Source: Nereocystis luetkeana (taxonomy: Eukaryota; Sar; Phaeophyceae; Laminariales; Laminariaceae). Taken from it: 64,000 nt of DNA. Made by a program: the position numbers and the translations under genes. This document shows positions 1 to 12,186 of this stretch, piece by piece (the stretch's first letter is position 1; each line of letters opens with the position of its first letter). The stretch covers positions 12,719,260 to 12,783,259 of the forward strand of contig JARUPZ010000005.1 in NCBI GenBank assembly GCA_031213475.1. Reading direction: 5' to 3'. The notes under the pieces were generated by a model that saw only the letters and a list, made by a program, of their open reading frames with translations, made no database searches and was not told where the DNA came from.

Positions 1-1486
1 TTAACTCTCTGACGAAGGAGTCCGTGGTCACACAAAGGTGCTGGAGCCCTAGGAAGATCCGAAAAACAAAAAAAAAACGAAAATTCGGCTGCCTCAAAAT
101 ACACGAGACGGAAAAAGCGCACACAAGATAAAACCAATGTGCAAAACTGAACTAACATGGCCGCGGGTATATCCTCTCAACTATAATATAGAAGAGTACC
201 CCCGTTCCCACCACTAACCAACTCGTGGCTGCTGACTACAGCGGATGTTGTCTGAAGTGCTGCCTGCACCGTACGAAACGCACGGTAGTCGTGAAAACGA
301 AAGAGGAACACACCTGCCTGCTATCTGGAGTGCTGTCAGAGTGAAGACTCGCGGATATGCAGTGAAAAAAGGAGCAATCGAACCTTACTACCACACGAAT
401 ATCAACGATCGCCATCTCTTCCTGGACTGTCTGACACAAAAAGGTGCAGCACAGTTATGATACCACGTCCCTGATAATTGCGTAGGTTATTCCCCATGAA
501 GGGTATACAACTAGTTAAACTACGAAGACCAGTGACGAGTACCGGTAGATACTATTCTGCCTCGTGAAAAACAATACCAGGAAAAAACAAACTATGACTG
601 CTTCTCTCGTGATGATAGTGTGCGCGCAAATCATGGGTCTCCATGCACCGTCTTCCTGCCGCTCTTCATGGCCGCATCATCGCCTTGGCCCAATCCACCC
701 GCTCCTTTGCGCGTGCACTCGTTGCCATTCCCTTCCAGTCGTTTCCCTTTCTCCGTCATCCTGGAAAACAAAATGCTCCTCGCACTTGCGGTTCTGATCT
801 GGGAAATAAAAATTCTCGCGCAGGGGGAGGTCAATCCGTCTCTTCCCCGCACGTCGACGCTCAGTCTCCCTCCTCCCTCGTCGTCGAATCCAGCCTCCTA
901 CCGGCGCAATAGACTGTGCCGTAGTGTGGCCTGTGGTGGCGCCTGCCTCCGCGCACGAACCCCCCGATTGAGCATTGCTGCTCTGCCGCAGCTGCCTAAA
1001 GATGGCATGGCTTTGCATTGCCCACTGCAGTGCATACTGCACACGTGGCAACGTAGCATCTCTGTGGCGTAGCTTTGTGACCACAGAACTTGTATCTCTT
1101 CTAGGATGGGAGAATCGGCACGGACACTGGTTGTGCTGGATGTCGACGTGTAGAAAGAACGGTTTAATGTGAAGAACACACACAGAGTTATTGGAGCCTG
1201 TCCTGCGACCACAGACTGAATGGGTTCGAAGCAACGAGTCAATGTGAGAACAGCAAGAAACGAACAACAACGAAGTAACTGAGATGAGGGGATGCGTTAC
1301 CTGATTGGATCCCTCATACTCTATGGAGACCGCAACTTTAAAAGTCGGTTCATCTGCCTGAATCAACAGCTCAGTAACTTCACGGATAAGTTTGGCCCCT
1401 CTCCACAGAGTTACGTATATTTTTTTCAAGTATGCATCCCGTATTAATCAAGGCTCATCACGGTATATCGGCGGGACGGTAACGTC
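1..1486. other. No convincing gene
   Basis: Open frames exist on both strands but none has a recognisable domain. On the minus strand near 1303-1360 a short stretch reads ADEPTFKVAVSIEYEGSNQ between a possible acceptor and a GTAACG donor, so it could be one exon of a gene. No neighbouring exon was found and I do not call it. Confidence 0.4.
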
Positions 1487-1710
1487 GGTAACGGCGGGAC
1501 GGGGCCGGACGGTGAAACCGCCGTCAAAAAGGCCCCGCCGTCCTGTCCCGCCGATAAAATCTCTCCCGTTGAAAATTACTGTCCCGTCCCGCCGTGACAT
1601 CGAACAATTACCGTCCCGTCCCGCCGTGACACCGTACCATTACCGTCCCGTCCCGCCGTGACACCGAAAAATTACCGTCCCGTCCCCCCGATAAAATCGC
1701 TTCCGCGAAA
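1487..1710. repeat. 32-bp GC-rich minisatellite
   Basis: Units begin TTACCGTCCCGTCCCGCCGT at 1576, 1608, 1640 and 1672, giving an exact 32-bp period over three full copies plus a partial fourth. The flanking 1487-1560 carries looser copies of the same CCGTCCCG core on both strands. A related, more degenerate array lies at 12187-12360. Confidence 0.85.
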
Positions 1711-2201
1711 TTATGGCCTCCGGGGGACACAACGTGCCTCTTCCTCTGCGAGATATATTCATTCATGGTCGTCTGTTCCCATCCATTCCCACCACGAATC
1801 ACGAAATTATTTCAAAAAAAACGAGTTGTACTAAAATTTAGGATATTTAGTAATTTCTATAAAACTACGAGGTATTACATGTTATCATAAATTATACACA
1901 ACTCCCATATACTACTTTTAAATACAGTATAAATGAAATACGTATAGAACACAGTAGTAGGAGTAAACAGTTGTACAGGCGCGTATTACTACGCAGTTTG
2001 CAAAGTTGGAAATTGAGTGTATCAGCTACTATAGAATGAAGAACCAGTCGAACTCACAGCTGATGACAAAAAACATATTTTCGTATTTTCATCACTTCAA
2101 TCTTGAAAAATACGAATTTGCTCGGCACGACAATCTTCAGTTCTTTTTTTAGCACAAAGGGTGCTGGCGTTGATTATCAGTAGCTATTAACCCTTTGAGA
2201 A

Positions 2202-2268
2202 CCGCAGTTCCGTTTTGCGGTCAAACCACTCAAGTTTCAAGTAGTTTGTCCCCGAAACGGGACTGCGG
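2202..2268. repeat. Imperfect inverted repeat (hairpin)
   Basis: Arms CCGCAGTTCCGTTT (from 2202) and GAAACGGGACTGCGG (to 2268) are complementary with one mismatch. A second inner pair (CAAACCACT with AGTAGTTTG) extends the fold towards a short loop. It ends 9 bp before the outer edge of the gypsy 3' LTR. It could be a small MITE-like remnant or a structured RNA; nothing decides between them. Confidence 0.6.
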
Positions 2269-2277
2269 TGTTGTAAG

Positions 2278-3341
2278 TAAGATTCGTAGTCGTCACCGCC
2301 GGTGGGTCGTGAACTTACTCCTCTCTGCGTCAGCAGAGTGTTCTAACTGGTAAACTACGACGGCTGGAGTGTGTGACAACTCGGAGTGAGACAGCAATCC
2401 GATGACAAGGGAGATACGAGAAGTCGTAGACAAGTGAGAGCGGGGGGGCGAACAGTTGTCGTCGCTGTCGCGGCGCTCGGGTCGAAGGACCATCCAGCGG
2501 GGCTTTCCTAAGTCCCGTTGCGGAGAATCCGCCAGGCAGAATAGCCGCCGCGGAGGATCCGTCAGTGGAACGTAGAGGATAAGGTTCCATGGCGAGGTCT
2601 AGGCGTGACATTCTTCCGAGTTCCCGAGGAGAGCTTCGAGAACGAGTTTCCCGAAGATTTAAAGGAAAGCCTTTTCTCTCTCTCTGATCAACAGCAGAAT
2701 GCTCTGTGCTGATAGGCTCGATGTATCAATGCAGTGACTCAAATCAAGGATAGTATTTTCTCGTGTATTATCGTCCAAGGTTGCAGCTGGTGGCTTGGAG
2801 AAACGTGTACTGACAGAGGTGGGGCCTGGGGGCGCCGCTCCCTCGTCCTGTTGCCTCCAACTGCTCTGGCCAGGCTCTTCCAATTGCAAATTGCCGACAG
2901 CTAAGCGTGCCGTGCATCCCAACGGAAAGCGTCGCTCTCAACTCTCAAGGCTATTATCAACACACTCCATACTTCAAAGCTATCTACTTTCTTGTACCCC
3001 ATCTTCAATTCTCAGCTCACTTTCTCGTATATCTCCTTATGCACTGCTGCTGATTGGCTAATTTCTGCACTTATTCTTTCAATTCAAATATTTTGCATTC
3101 TCAAATTCAAATCTGGCATTCTCACATTCAAATCTGGCATTCTCTCATTCAAATCTCCAAAATGCTTCCTAAACAAGCATTTTCGGTTCTCAAGAAAACT
3201 TCCATCTCCACTCTCAATCCTTACCAACTCAATCTGTCCATACTAATTCCAACTGAAATTCCAATCTCACCACAAAGATGCAAGGGGTTTCGACTTATAT
3301 GAGTAGGTAGGCGTGTTGGTTGCGGGGACATGGTATCCACA
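2278..3341 (-). repeat. Gypsy 3' LTR, split by an insertion
   Basis: Matches the 439-bp LTR at 11117-11555 over 2278-2658 and again over 3275-3341. The two parts are separated by 616 bp of unrelated DNA. On the element strand the LTR begins TGTGGATACC and ends near CGAATCTTA, which is not a canonical CA end. Confidence 0.9.
2659..3274 (-). mobile_element. Nested insertion, probable solo LTR
   Basis: A 616-bp block interrupts the gypsy 3' LTR and is flanked by direct repeats AAGAT (2654-2658 and 3275-3279). The uninterrupted LTR has one copy of this site. On the minus strand it starts TGTGGTGAG. The TG start, the length, the 5-bp duplication and the lack of coding potential fit a solo LTR of a different LTR element; the other end (CCTTTAA) lacks CA. 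It contains a short internal tandem repeat with core TTCAAATCTGGCATTCT around 3105-3165. Confidence 0.7.
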
Positions 3342-3352
3342 TCCCACCCAGT
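3342..3352 (-). promoter_or_regulatory. Polypurine tract
   Basis: On the element strand ACTGGGTGGGA lies directly against the TGTGGATACC start of the 3' LTR, the expected place and composition for the plus-strand primer. Two pyrimidines make it an imperfect tract. Confidence 0.6.
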
Positions 3353-5137
3353 TTTGGTGGGGATAAAGCTCGCACTCCACCAAAACTCGAAAGCACTGGA
3401 ACCAGAGACAAAGGGTTACAACACGTCTAGTTGGCATTATATACCTACTTTCAGTGGAGGTTCGCTTAACGCCTGCAGTTGTTTTTTTGCTTTTTTTATT
3501 CACTCATTTTGACAATGCAAGATAATTATCTTTACCAGACATATAAAATGTCAGACATGACAGCAGGACTTACAACATTCTGCTGTAGTACCGTTGACAA
3601 GCGGGAGTTAAATCCGGACATAAGATCGGACATGAAAAACAGTAAGCGATGAAAAGAGAGTAATCCTTTCACAGACGACATGTTCATTACATATCGCGGG
3701 CTTTGTGGCTGGCCAGCTGTAGATTGCGAGAAAATTAGACATTCACGATCCTGAACAATTTTACGTGCGGGAGCAACGACAGTAATACATCCCGGGAATA
3801 GTAGCAATAATAGTCAGCTACTAAGACGCACGCTACACGGCCGAGTGTTTGCTCGTCGTATGGACAACATGGCTGAAGGCTCGACAGGCGTTACAATGCC
3901 ATATGCATGCTTTAAAGCAGTATGATGACATACCTGACCGACAATAATGTGTACACCAAGTACCAGTACGAGTATGAAATACTGTAAGAGACATAGGGCT
4001 AATTAACTTGCTGTTGGCATCTGATGGGTGTTCGAGACCTGATCAGAATTCAACAGCAGAGCTAGCTAGATTTGAGTCGTTGTACTACTCATGACAACAG
4101 TATGTAGTTACTTATGGGTCACCCTCAACGAAAAACAAAATACTGAACAAAAAAGAATTGGATTTACAAGCGACAAGTTGATTGACATCGATTCAGACGA
4201 GCGTGGATGAGCAAGCCTCGGTCATGCAACAAGTACAATAGTGAGCAGTGGATGACAAGACAAGCGTGCAAGAAGCAGACACATCATGTATGACATCGCT
4301 CATTCATGTCTGTATTGAGACAGAGTGTATTGGAACGATGCATAACTCTGAAGACAAATTGTGTGCGCGAACGCTGGATATTTTAATATCATCCCTCCAC
4401 TGGTGTGCGACGGTGCCGGTTACCTTTACCGTAGTGCCGAAGACTAGTGCTCAACAACCATCATACAAAAACAATCCGAATATAACCCCCCCATAGAGTG
4501 ATGGTCTCATATGACTACTAACAACAATGGAAGACATCGCGCTTTTGGGTGCAAACCCAAAATTGCCACGATATTTACTTCCTGTGTGGAAACAATCGGG
4601 AGAATATTTACATCTTGAACCACTAAATGTGCAAGACACTACATTCGGTTGAAGACATGTACACCACAAGATGACTCCAAAACAATTCTCTACTGGGCAC
4701 TGCCTATGTCGACGTGAAACTACTGCGAGGGTACTCGCACCGACAGAACGGCGACAAAACACTGACAAGTTGGCACTCACACTAGACATATACTCATTTT
4801 GGCTTTGACGCCAAGATAAAGGAAGTCAATTTACATTACTCAAGGTGTACGATATAGCGATCACCAAAGGGGGAGCACGACACAAGAGAATGCGCGGTAC
4901 TCGCACTGGACAAAGACAAGCCATGTGGTGATAACATCAAAGATTCCCACTCCTTTAGGAGGAGGTCAGACAGATGATCGAAACAGTAGCACGGGGCGGT
5001 CATCAGTGGTTGCTCAAAAAATGATGCCACAGAAGATGCCACAGAAGAAAGCGCTAAAACAAAACAAGACAAAATAGGCCCACTGAAAGTGCTACGATAC
5101 ATCCGCGGCGACAGATCGAGATTTCCGCGGAGGGGGT
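3353..5137 (-). other. Gypsy 3' region without recognised genes
   Basis: About 1.8 kb between integrase and the polypurine tract. Minus-strand frames at 3532-3807, 4451-4789 and 4836-5102 have no family resemblance. It may be a long 3' untranslated region or a lost extra gene. Confidence 0.5.
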
Positions 5138-6691
5138 TTAAATGCGGAGGAGTCCGTCGACAATACTGCAGCGCGGAGGGAAGTAATCATTGTCTGCATT
5201 GGGAAGGGCGTTGACATGGCGCCATATACCTATCTGGGTGGGATAACCTTCAACCTTGAGGTGGTACTGAAAGTTAGTTAGAGATGCTGCTCCTACTCCC
5301 CTTTTGTGTCCATCAATACTCTCAATCGTGAATGCACCGATCATAACTGTTGAAAAGGAGCCTCCCAGATCGGGCACGGGGAAAGTGGTCCCCAAAAACA
5401 AATCGTCGGGCGCATCAAGGTCGGGGATAGGGGACGACAGAGGGGCAAAGTAGTTTTTCATCCGGCCGAGGTGGGCAGTAATTTCGGTCGGGTTGTCGTC
5501 TTTAATGACACGATAGATGACGGGAGACATTTGCGGTCGTACAGTATATGGTCCACGCCAAGGGCTGATAAGTTTGGGGTTGGGACCATCAGCTTCGTTG
5601 TAAGGGCGGTGGATTAATACTTGCTCGCCAGTTTTAAAACTGGGAAATGACAGCGTCTCATTGACAGCCGCTTGCTTATCCGCTCGCTCTTTGAGATTAC
5701 GGCGGGCGACCTCGTATGCAAATTGCAAGTTTTTGAGATTTTGTTTCGAATAATCGAGCTGTGTTTTGCGGTGCGGAGGTGGACGGTACTCCTAGAATGA
5801 GATCGACATGCAGTACAGCTGCGCGTCGAAACATGAGGAAATGGGGTGTTCCCTGGAGCGTTGTTGAGTAAGCGGTGTTGTGCGCTATCTGGACGAAAGG
5901 TAACAGCTCTGCCCAGTTATCGAACGACAAGTTGCAATACATAGCCAGCATATTATGGGCAGTGCTGTGAACACGCTCTAAGACAGAATTTCCCTGAGGG
6001 CCGGAGGCTGCTGTACGCGTTTGCTTATATCCGAAAACTGACTGCAATTCCTTGACAAGCTGATTCTCAAGTTCCGTCTCCTGATCGGAATGCAAAGTTG
6101 TTGGAGAACCAAACACCGAGAACACGCGTTCTATCAAATGACGAACTGTCGTGCTAGCCGCTTTATCTTTGACGGGTATAAAAATGACAAATCGGGTAAG
6201 ATGGTCGATGGCCGAAAGGATTAATCGATTTCCTTGTGACAAACTCTTCTACTCGACAAGATCAACTGCAACGCATTGGAAAGCGCGCGTGACCGGGCGG
6301 TGTCCCACAGGCAATTTAGGTGGGCGGTGGGATGGCTTGCGGTGTTGGCGAGACAGACAAGATTTAATATATGAGTACGAACATCTGTGGGCATCATCGG
6401 CCACCAGAATCTATCTCGAATGGTATTGACAGTAGCTTTAGAAGCTAAGTGACCTCCAGATGCTGGTAGGTCGTGACACGATTTCATGACAAGTTTTCGA
6501 AGGGATTTAGGCACTACCGGCGGATCACGGAAAGTGCTACGCTTCCTTAAGTGACCAGGGAGATACGACTTGAATAGCAATCCTTCGTTTAAGAAGAAGT
6601 AGCTCATCGTGTACTTATATTCTGTAGGAGGGAGTGGGGCCGATGCAGGTGCATAAGTATTGACAAAATTCATCTTTCTGTAGATCACCAA
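5138..6691 (-). pseudogene. Gypsy integrase (broken)
   Basis: Three overlapping frames (6221-6691, 5697-6242, 5138-5728) together cover an integrase, the enzyme that joins retrotransposon cDNA to the genome. The N-terminal part has the zinc-domain HDLPASGGH spacing, but the later Cys pair is reduced (C in VCLANT only). The core shows Asp in AIDHLTRF, Asp in HSDQETE and Glu in SVLERVH, so the D,D,E residues survive. The C-terminal part has the GPY/F-like SPWRGPYTV segment of gypsy elements. At least two frame breaks separate the pieces. Confidence 0.88.
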
Positions 6692-7454
6692 GTTTCGCGG
6701 GACCTATAGTAGGGAAGACAGACTGCGCTCATGAACAATTCACGACCGCTTTCGACAGGTGCTACATCGTTCAAGTTAGAAGCAGATACGCGGGGTCCAG
6801 GTGGATAGTAAGTCCCGTCTATCGGAACGTTACGACAAATCGCGGCCAATCTGGGCTCGGATGGGACAGGTTGCCCGTTGACTTCGCTAAAAGCACGAGA
6901 CAGCATATCAGGCACAACATTAAATTTGCCTGCGACATGTTTCACAGTGAAATCGCAACTGTAGTGCGATGGCCCAACAGGTCAGCATGTTAGAGGTATC
7001 CTTCATTTTGTAGAGGTACGTAAGTGCTTGGTGGTCAGTACAGCAAGTGAAATGCTTGCCCCATAAGTATGGGCGCCAATGGGTAACAGCACAAACCACA
7101 GCACAACACTCTTTCATGGTCGCACTAAAATGGCGTTGGCTTCTTGAAACGCGGTGACTGTATTACGATATGATGTCAAGATCAGAATCGGAGCTACCGT
7201 CGAGTAAGGGTTGAGCGATAATATGCTCCTACTCCGGCTTCTGAAGCATCGGTATGGACAACGAACTCTCGAGTAAAGTCCGGATATTTAAGAACCGGCG
7301 CGGAGGTTAGGGCGCGTTTTGCGAGAAACAAAATCTTCACGTTGCGCGGGCCCAAAAGCCTTCTTGAAAGCGGTTTGTTTGACAAAATCCTTACGCGTGA
7401 GTTCAACCATCGGCGCTGTGATTTCAGCGTAACCGTCTTTGAAACGGCGGACAT
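6685..7454 (-). pseudogene. Gypsy RNase H domain (broken)
   Basis: Frames 7194-7454, 6920-7117 and 6685-6945 together contain FVVHTDASEAGVGAYY (first catalytic Asp), a CTDHQALTYL segment and the closing HVAGKFNVVPDMLSR, the usual order in gypsy RNase H. The domain degrades the RNA strand of the RNA:DNA hybrid. Frame shifts lie near 7190 and 6930. Confidence 0.85.
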
Positions 7455-8505
7455 AATTGAGTGTACCTAAAAATCCACGATTGTCTTTGATACACTCAGG
7501 CTCAGGCAGGGCGAGAATGGCTTTGATACGGTCGGCACTGATTGAGAAGCCTTTTTCCGAAATAACATGACCAAGGTACTTGATTTCTTTCCGACCGAAC
7601 TGAAGTTTATTCCTTTTCAAGGTTAAGCCTTCTGCCTGTAACGCGGAGAACATTTGCTCTAGGGATTTCAGGTGAGCTTCGAACGTAGAATTAAGACAAA
7701 TAATGTAATCCATATACGTAAGAATACCTGATTCCGGACCAAGGTGGCCAAAAGTGACAGACATCACGTGTTGAAATAATCAAGGGGCATAACAATCTCC
7801 AAAAGGCATACGTTTCAAACAGAACTTGCCGGTGGGAGTGACGAATGCCGTCCGGTCGATGTGCTCTTCTGCAACGGGCAGGTGCCAAAATGCGCTGAGT
7901 ACGTCGGGTGTAAAGATGAACTTGACGCCTCCGACTGCATCTGGACAGGAATCCAGGTTCGGAAGGGACCAGCTCTTTCGGACGATATGACGGTCGAGGG
8001 TATGACGATAATCAATACAGAAGCGAGGGCTGCCGTTCTTCTTTGCAACTAGAGTACACGGGCTACCCCACGGGCTAGGACGCTCTTTGGTTATGTCCCA
8101 TTCTAGCATGTCATGGACACATTTATCTATAACAGCGGTAGCGCAAGGGTTAGCACGGTATGGAGCACTGCCAACCGGACGGGTGTCAGGGGGCAAGGGA
8201 AACGTTGCCTCTGCATTGGTGCAGCGACAGGGCTCTGACATGGACAAGGCAAAGACAGGACGGTACCGGGAGCACAAATCAAGGGCAGCGGCGCTTTGGT
8301 CAGGTAAAAGCTTGGTATCTATAAATGCTTTGGACAAGGTACCTTCAAGCTCTGATTTGGCTCGAGCGAGTTCATCGACTGATTCTGGGGTCTTCGCAAC
8401 AGCGTTAACACGTAATTGATCAGGTGTCACTACTGACACAGTGAACAACTGACCCAAGACATAAACCAATCGGGAGTGCAACACCGTCCGAGGACGGGTT
8501 TGCAA
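7288..8505 (-). pseudogene. Gypsy reverse transcriptase, active site altered
   Basis: Frame 7780-8505 carries SPWGSPCTLVAKKNGSPRFC, the following IDYR, the first catalytic Asp in IFTPDVLSAFWHLPV and KRMPFG. Frame 7288-7767 continues after a shift near 7780 with ILTYMDYIICLN, then LGHVISEKGF, a standard gypsy connection segment. The YxDD box reads YMDY, so the second metal-binding Asp is lost and polymerase activity is not expected. Confidence 0.9.
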
Positions 8506-8898
8506 GTTGCACTACTACTGAGGCATCAGCAGCATACTAAGTAGCAAGGGTGCGAGCGACAATACTTTTCTCGAACATCTACGAACTACCAGGTACCAGA
8601 TTATATGAACTCAAACTCGGACATAATTCGAGGTTCTACGACAACAGGAGAATCCTGGACGGGGGGACAATCAGCAAAAGCTATGACAAGAGCCTCGTGT
8701 CGAGGTTTGAGATCAACAAGTTCGCGCAAGCTTACATCTACTCCTACTGCATTATGGTGGACAGCAGCGACGGACAGATTTGTGTCGAGGGAGGAGGCAG
8801 TGGAGGGGTTAGCGGGGCGGGAGGCGGGGTGGCTAGTACGATGAACCGCTGGGATAGATTTACCAGCAGATGCAAACGACATACTTTGGTTTCCCCAA

Positions 8899-9423
8899 TT
8901 AAAGGACAGCTCCAAAATTAGACATGGTATTGTTATCAAGGAGGATTGAATCGGGACCAAGAGACGGTACAAACAACGCTTCAACATCGTGCGTGATCGC
9001 ACCGAGGGTAAGCAAAACAATGACGGACCCTAACACATCCAACGGTGATCCATTCGCTGCTCGCAACGCAACGGCGGACGGTGGAACAGGTTGAATAGTG
9101 ACAGAGCGCAAGGTTGGGTGGGACATCAACCATGCTTGAGAGACAGCGGAAATATCAGTAGCAGTACCAACAGTGATTGCGGGCACTGGATAATTGTCTA
9201 CAGAGCCTGAAAATTGGACTCTGCGAGACGAAAAAGACAAAGAAAAAGGATGGGATCTGTGCGCCAGCGTCAAGCTGTGCCCCATAGTTATCTGTTTATT
9301 TTTTTTCTCTGGGTGATCACCACCCGGGACATTCGGGACACGACTCAACTTGCGTGGCTGCTGTGTAGTACGGTTACCGTCGGACACACAAGCAGATACT
9401 GGGGCGTCATCAGCAAACGTCAC
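8899..9423 (-). pseudogene. Gypsy aspartic protease region (degenerate)
   Basis: The frame precedes RT and has the layout of a retropepsin: PVPAITVGTATDISAVSQAW where an active-site D[ST]GA is expected, then ANGSPLDVLGSV and the closing VPSLGPDSILLD. The catalytic Asp is absent. Family assignment rests on position and on the C-terminal half. Confidence 0.65.
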
Positions 9424-9799
9424 CCGCTTGCGCGGACGATGTGAGCTGCACTCCCACTACTTCGACCTGAGACAAGGGCACTCTTGGCGGACGACAAGCC
9501 ACGATCAACTCGTTGACTACTCCTATCATTGACAAAGACACTCGGTACAAGAGACTCGGTATCTACTGCTACAGCGGATATTTTTCTCTTCGCACTAATC
9601 TTGCCTATCGTATAAGTAGCAAAGTATGTCCCGACTGCTGCAAGCGCTACAGCAGCTGGGCCACGACAGTTGCCGTCTCTGTTGGTGCTGCTGGCTTCGC
9701 TCCTGCGATCTTCTTCGTCGTCGTCGTCGCAGTCGCGGCGGGAGTAGTGGCGGAGGTTGCCACGGGGAGACGAAGAACGGTCGCGCTAGGATGGACCAG

Positions 9800-11083
9800 A
9801 CGAGCGTGGGGTGCGCGTACTGAGGTCGCGTGCCTTCTGGAGACACGTGGATTCCCAGTGTCCCGCAGGCTTGTCGCACCTGTCAAACGTGCAGTCAGGG
9901 CAGGGCTTGCGCTGCTGATTGGAAGGTTGCTGCCTCCGCCCTTTTCGTCCAGCTTAATGAGACCATGCTGACGTTGCTGGCGCGGCTGCTGGTGATGGGA
10001 CTGCAGCTGGCGGACGGCAGCACGGTTCGAGACGGGCATGAATTACATGGCACTGACAGTAGCTGCACCAGTGAGGCGTACAGCCTCGTGGCGACGGGCG
10101 CGCTCGACAGCCTCTTTAAAAAAGGTGACAGGTTTTTCGCCGCTCTGCAACAGTTGCAGTGCGGGAAGCAGACTGTGTTGCCTTAAAGTGACAGTGATCG
10201 CAGACGAAGGTGGGCGCCCCTTGGCGTGACGTTCGACAGCCGATTTAAATTGGGGCATGAGGGCGCGGAAACGAACGGCAGAGGCGGACACAGGCTCGCC
10301 TTTGCCCGACTTAAATATCGCTAATTTAATAGCACACTCTTCTACACTGTTCGCGGGCATGAGGATATCTAGGCTAGCGAGCTTCAGTTCTTCCCAAGTG
10401 GACGGTGGGGAAAACGAGCCGGGGTTGTTCAAATCTTCGGCGTTTACGACGTTCGCACTCCAGTCAATCCTACCTGGCATAAGTTGCTGAGACAGCGTCA
10501 GACAGGGCCTATCACAGATAAGCGACAAGTGTTCGAAAGCAAGATTATCGGCAAGTTTGTCGTCGTCTGGTGCGACAGATTTGGATCGAAAACCGACAAC
10601 CAAGGGGAATTGCGACAGTACCTCGGCGACATCAACGTCAGCACTACCATTCAAACGCGGAAGGCTACGGACGTCATTAGGCATGAAGGTCACAGCATTT
10701 GGTGCGGACAGCACTGCTGCATACGTAGGAGCAAATTGGACAGGGGGTACAGGGTTTGAGTTGTTTGGCTCGGACAGGGTGACAGACGCTGCGGGACTAC
10801 TCGAAACGCTTAGACTTGCAAATTGTTGTAGTATTGAGTTGTGTTGCTCCGACAACACCTCGATCTCTCCACGCTCCATCTTCTCTAGTTCCCTGTGGAC
10901 GATGCGGGCAAGATTGTCGTGGGTGGAGGCGATTGGAGCTCCAGGGTTGAAAGCGGCGGGAGGATCGGTGCCCCCATTCTTGGCTACCAGGCCAGATGTT
11001 GGAGCGTTCCTTTCTCCTGCTGTGCTGTCAACATTTTCGCTCTCTCCAGACATGATTTTCTCCTGACAACTTCGAATCGACAC
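9800..11083 (-). pseudogene. Gypsy gag (frameshifted)
   Basis: Frame 10043-11083 (346 aa) starts just inside the 5' LTR and primer-binding site, as gag does; it is Ser/Ala/Pro rich with a charged helical segment near residues 60-85. After a frame break, the minus strand around 9835-9900 reads CDKPAGHWESTC, a C-x5-H-x4-C remnant of a nucleocapsid zinc knuckle, with two Cys just upstream. Gag forms the particle that packages element RNA. No other domain is recognised. Confidence 0.75.
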
Positions 11084-11100
11084 TGCGGTTGATGATCAAC

Positions 11101-11116
11101 TGCCGTCAGACGCCAA
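11101..11116 (-). promoter_or_regulatory. tRNA primer-binding site
   Basis: On the element strand the 16 bases right after the 5' LTR read TTGGCGTCTGACGGCA. The TGG start would pair with the CCA end of a tRNA. The donor tRNA was not identified. Confidence 0.6.
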
Positions 11117-11555
11117 TAAGATTCGTAGTCGTCACCGCCGGTGGGTCGTAAACCCACTCCTCTCTGCGTCAGCAGAGTGTTCTGACTGGTAAATTACGAC
11201 GGCTGGAGTGTGTGACAACTCGGAGTGAGACAGCAATCCGATTACAAGGGAGATACGAGAAGTCGTAGACAAGTGAGAGCGGGGGGGCAAGCAGTTGTCG
11301 TTGCTGTCGCGGCGTTCGGGTCGAAGGACCATCCAGCGGGGCTTTCCTAAGTCCCGCTGCGGAGAATCCGCCAGGCAGAATAGCCGCCGCGGAGGATCCG
11401 TCAGTGGAACGTAGAGGATAAGGTTCCGTGGCGAGGTCTAGGCGTGACAATCTTCCGAGTTCCCGAGGAGAGCTTCGAGAACGAGTTTCCCGGAGATGCA
11501 AAGGGTTTCGACATATATGAGTACGCGTGTTGGTTGCGGGGACATGGTATCCACA
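11117..11555 (-). repeat. Gypsy 5' LTR, intact
   Basis: 439 bp, matching 2278-2658 plus 3275-3341. It shows the uninterrupted form of the site hit by the nested insertion. It begins TGTGGATACC on the minus strand. Confidence 0.92.
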
Positions 11556-11746
11556 AATGGCTGGACTTTATTTTTATATGTTGAAATGAAAGTGAGCACT
11601 GCCACAGCAAGCAGTAGTTGCCGCAAGCTCGCCACTACACACGACGAATAGAACGGAGACCACTTGACTCACGGCCACGCCACCAGTATATACTGGTGTG
11701 GTCCAAAATGATGTCAGGTGACCTGTCATAAAGCGAGAAGCAAAAC

Positions 11747-12175
11747 GTGCGCTGTCCACGATGTAGGGCCGAGTGTTCCACACTAAACCTAGTAGTTCGG
11801 TATCAGTCAAAGCATGTACCAGGTGAGGTATGTATGTATGTGTCACAAGGCATACTTGCTATTATAGAATCACCGCCGCCACCAGCTCCACCACACTACC
11901 TATCTCCACCTACCTCCGCAACCAGCAGTAACACAGCGCAAGCACAACAATCATCAGAACAGCCACACCATGAGCTGGCACCGCAACACGAAGAGTACTT
12001 GGGGCAGGGGTGGGAAGAAATCAGAAAAAACGTCGCACGTGTAGAGGTAGCACTCCTCGTAGCTTGTGGGTTAGGGTCGAGAAGAACAACGCCTGCGTCG
12101 GGCCGGCTCCCTTCGCGCAATCAACAGTGCGGGAAAGGCTTCACATACAACCGCGCCGAGACCATGCAGCAATAA
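11747..12175 (+). other. Unassigned 142-codon open frame
   Basis: A plus-strand frame just outside the gypsy element starts with a CPRCRAEC Cys pair, has a Pro/Gln/His-rich middle (SPPPPAPPHYLSPP) and a short helical part. No family recognised. It could be part of a host exon, a transposon remnant or chance. Confidence 0.25.
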
Positions 12176-12186
12176 AAAAATGTATA

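Larger units (their letters stand above)
2278..11555 (-). mobile_element. Ty3/gypsy LTR retrotransposon, decayed
   Basis: The minus-strand order is 5' LTR (11117-11555), primer-binding site, gag, protease, reverse transcriptase, RNase H, integrase, polypurine tract, 3' LTR (2278-3341). RT before integrase and a GPY/F-type C-terminus mark it as gypsy. The coding region is broken into several frames and the RT active-site box reads YMDY instead of YxDD, so the copy looks dead. The outer flanks (GTAAG left, AATGG right) do not match, so no target duplication is visible. The LTRs are alike apart from point differences and one nested insertion. Confidence 0.92.

Noticed and set aside
677..1429. 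250-codon minus-strand frame
   Set aside because: Basic, Arg-rich and compositionally like a shadow frame. Only a 19-residue stretch near 1303-1360 looks exon-like and no partner exon was found.
1487..1710. CRISPR array
   Set aside because: The 32-bp period is a plain tandem repeat; the variable part is only a few bases and no cas genes exist in a eukaryotic window.
9513..9971. Plus-strand 152-codon frame inside gypsy gag
   Set aside because: Antisense shadow of the zinc-knuckle part of gag; Val/Ala repeats come from a GTC-type run.
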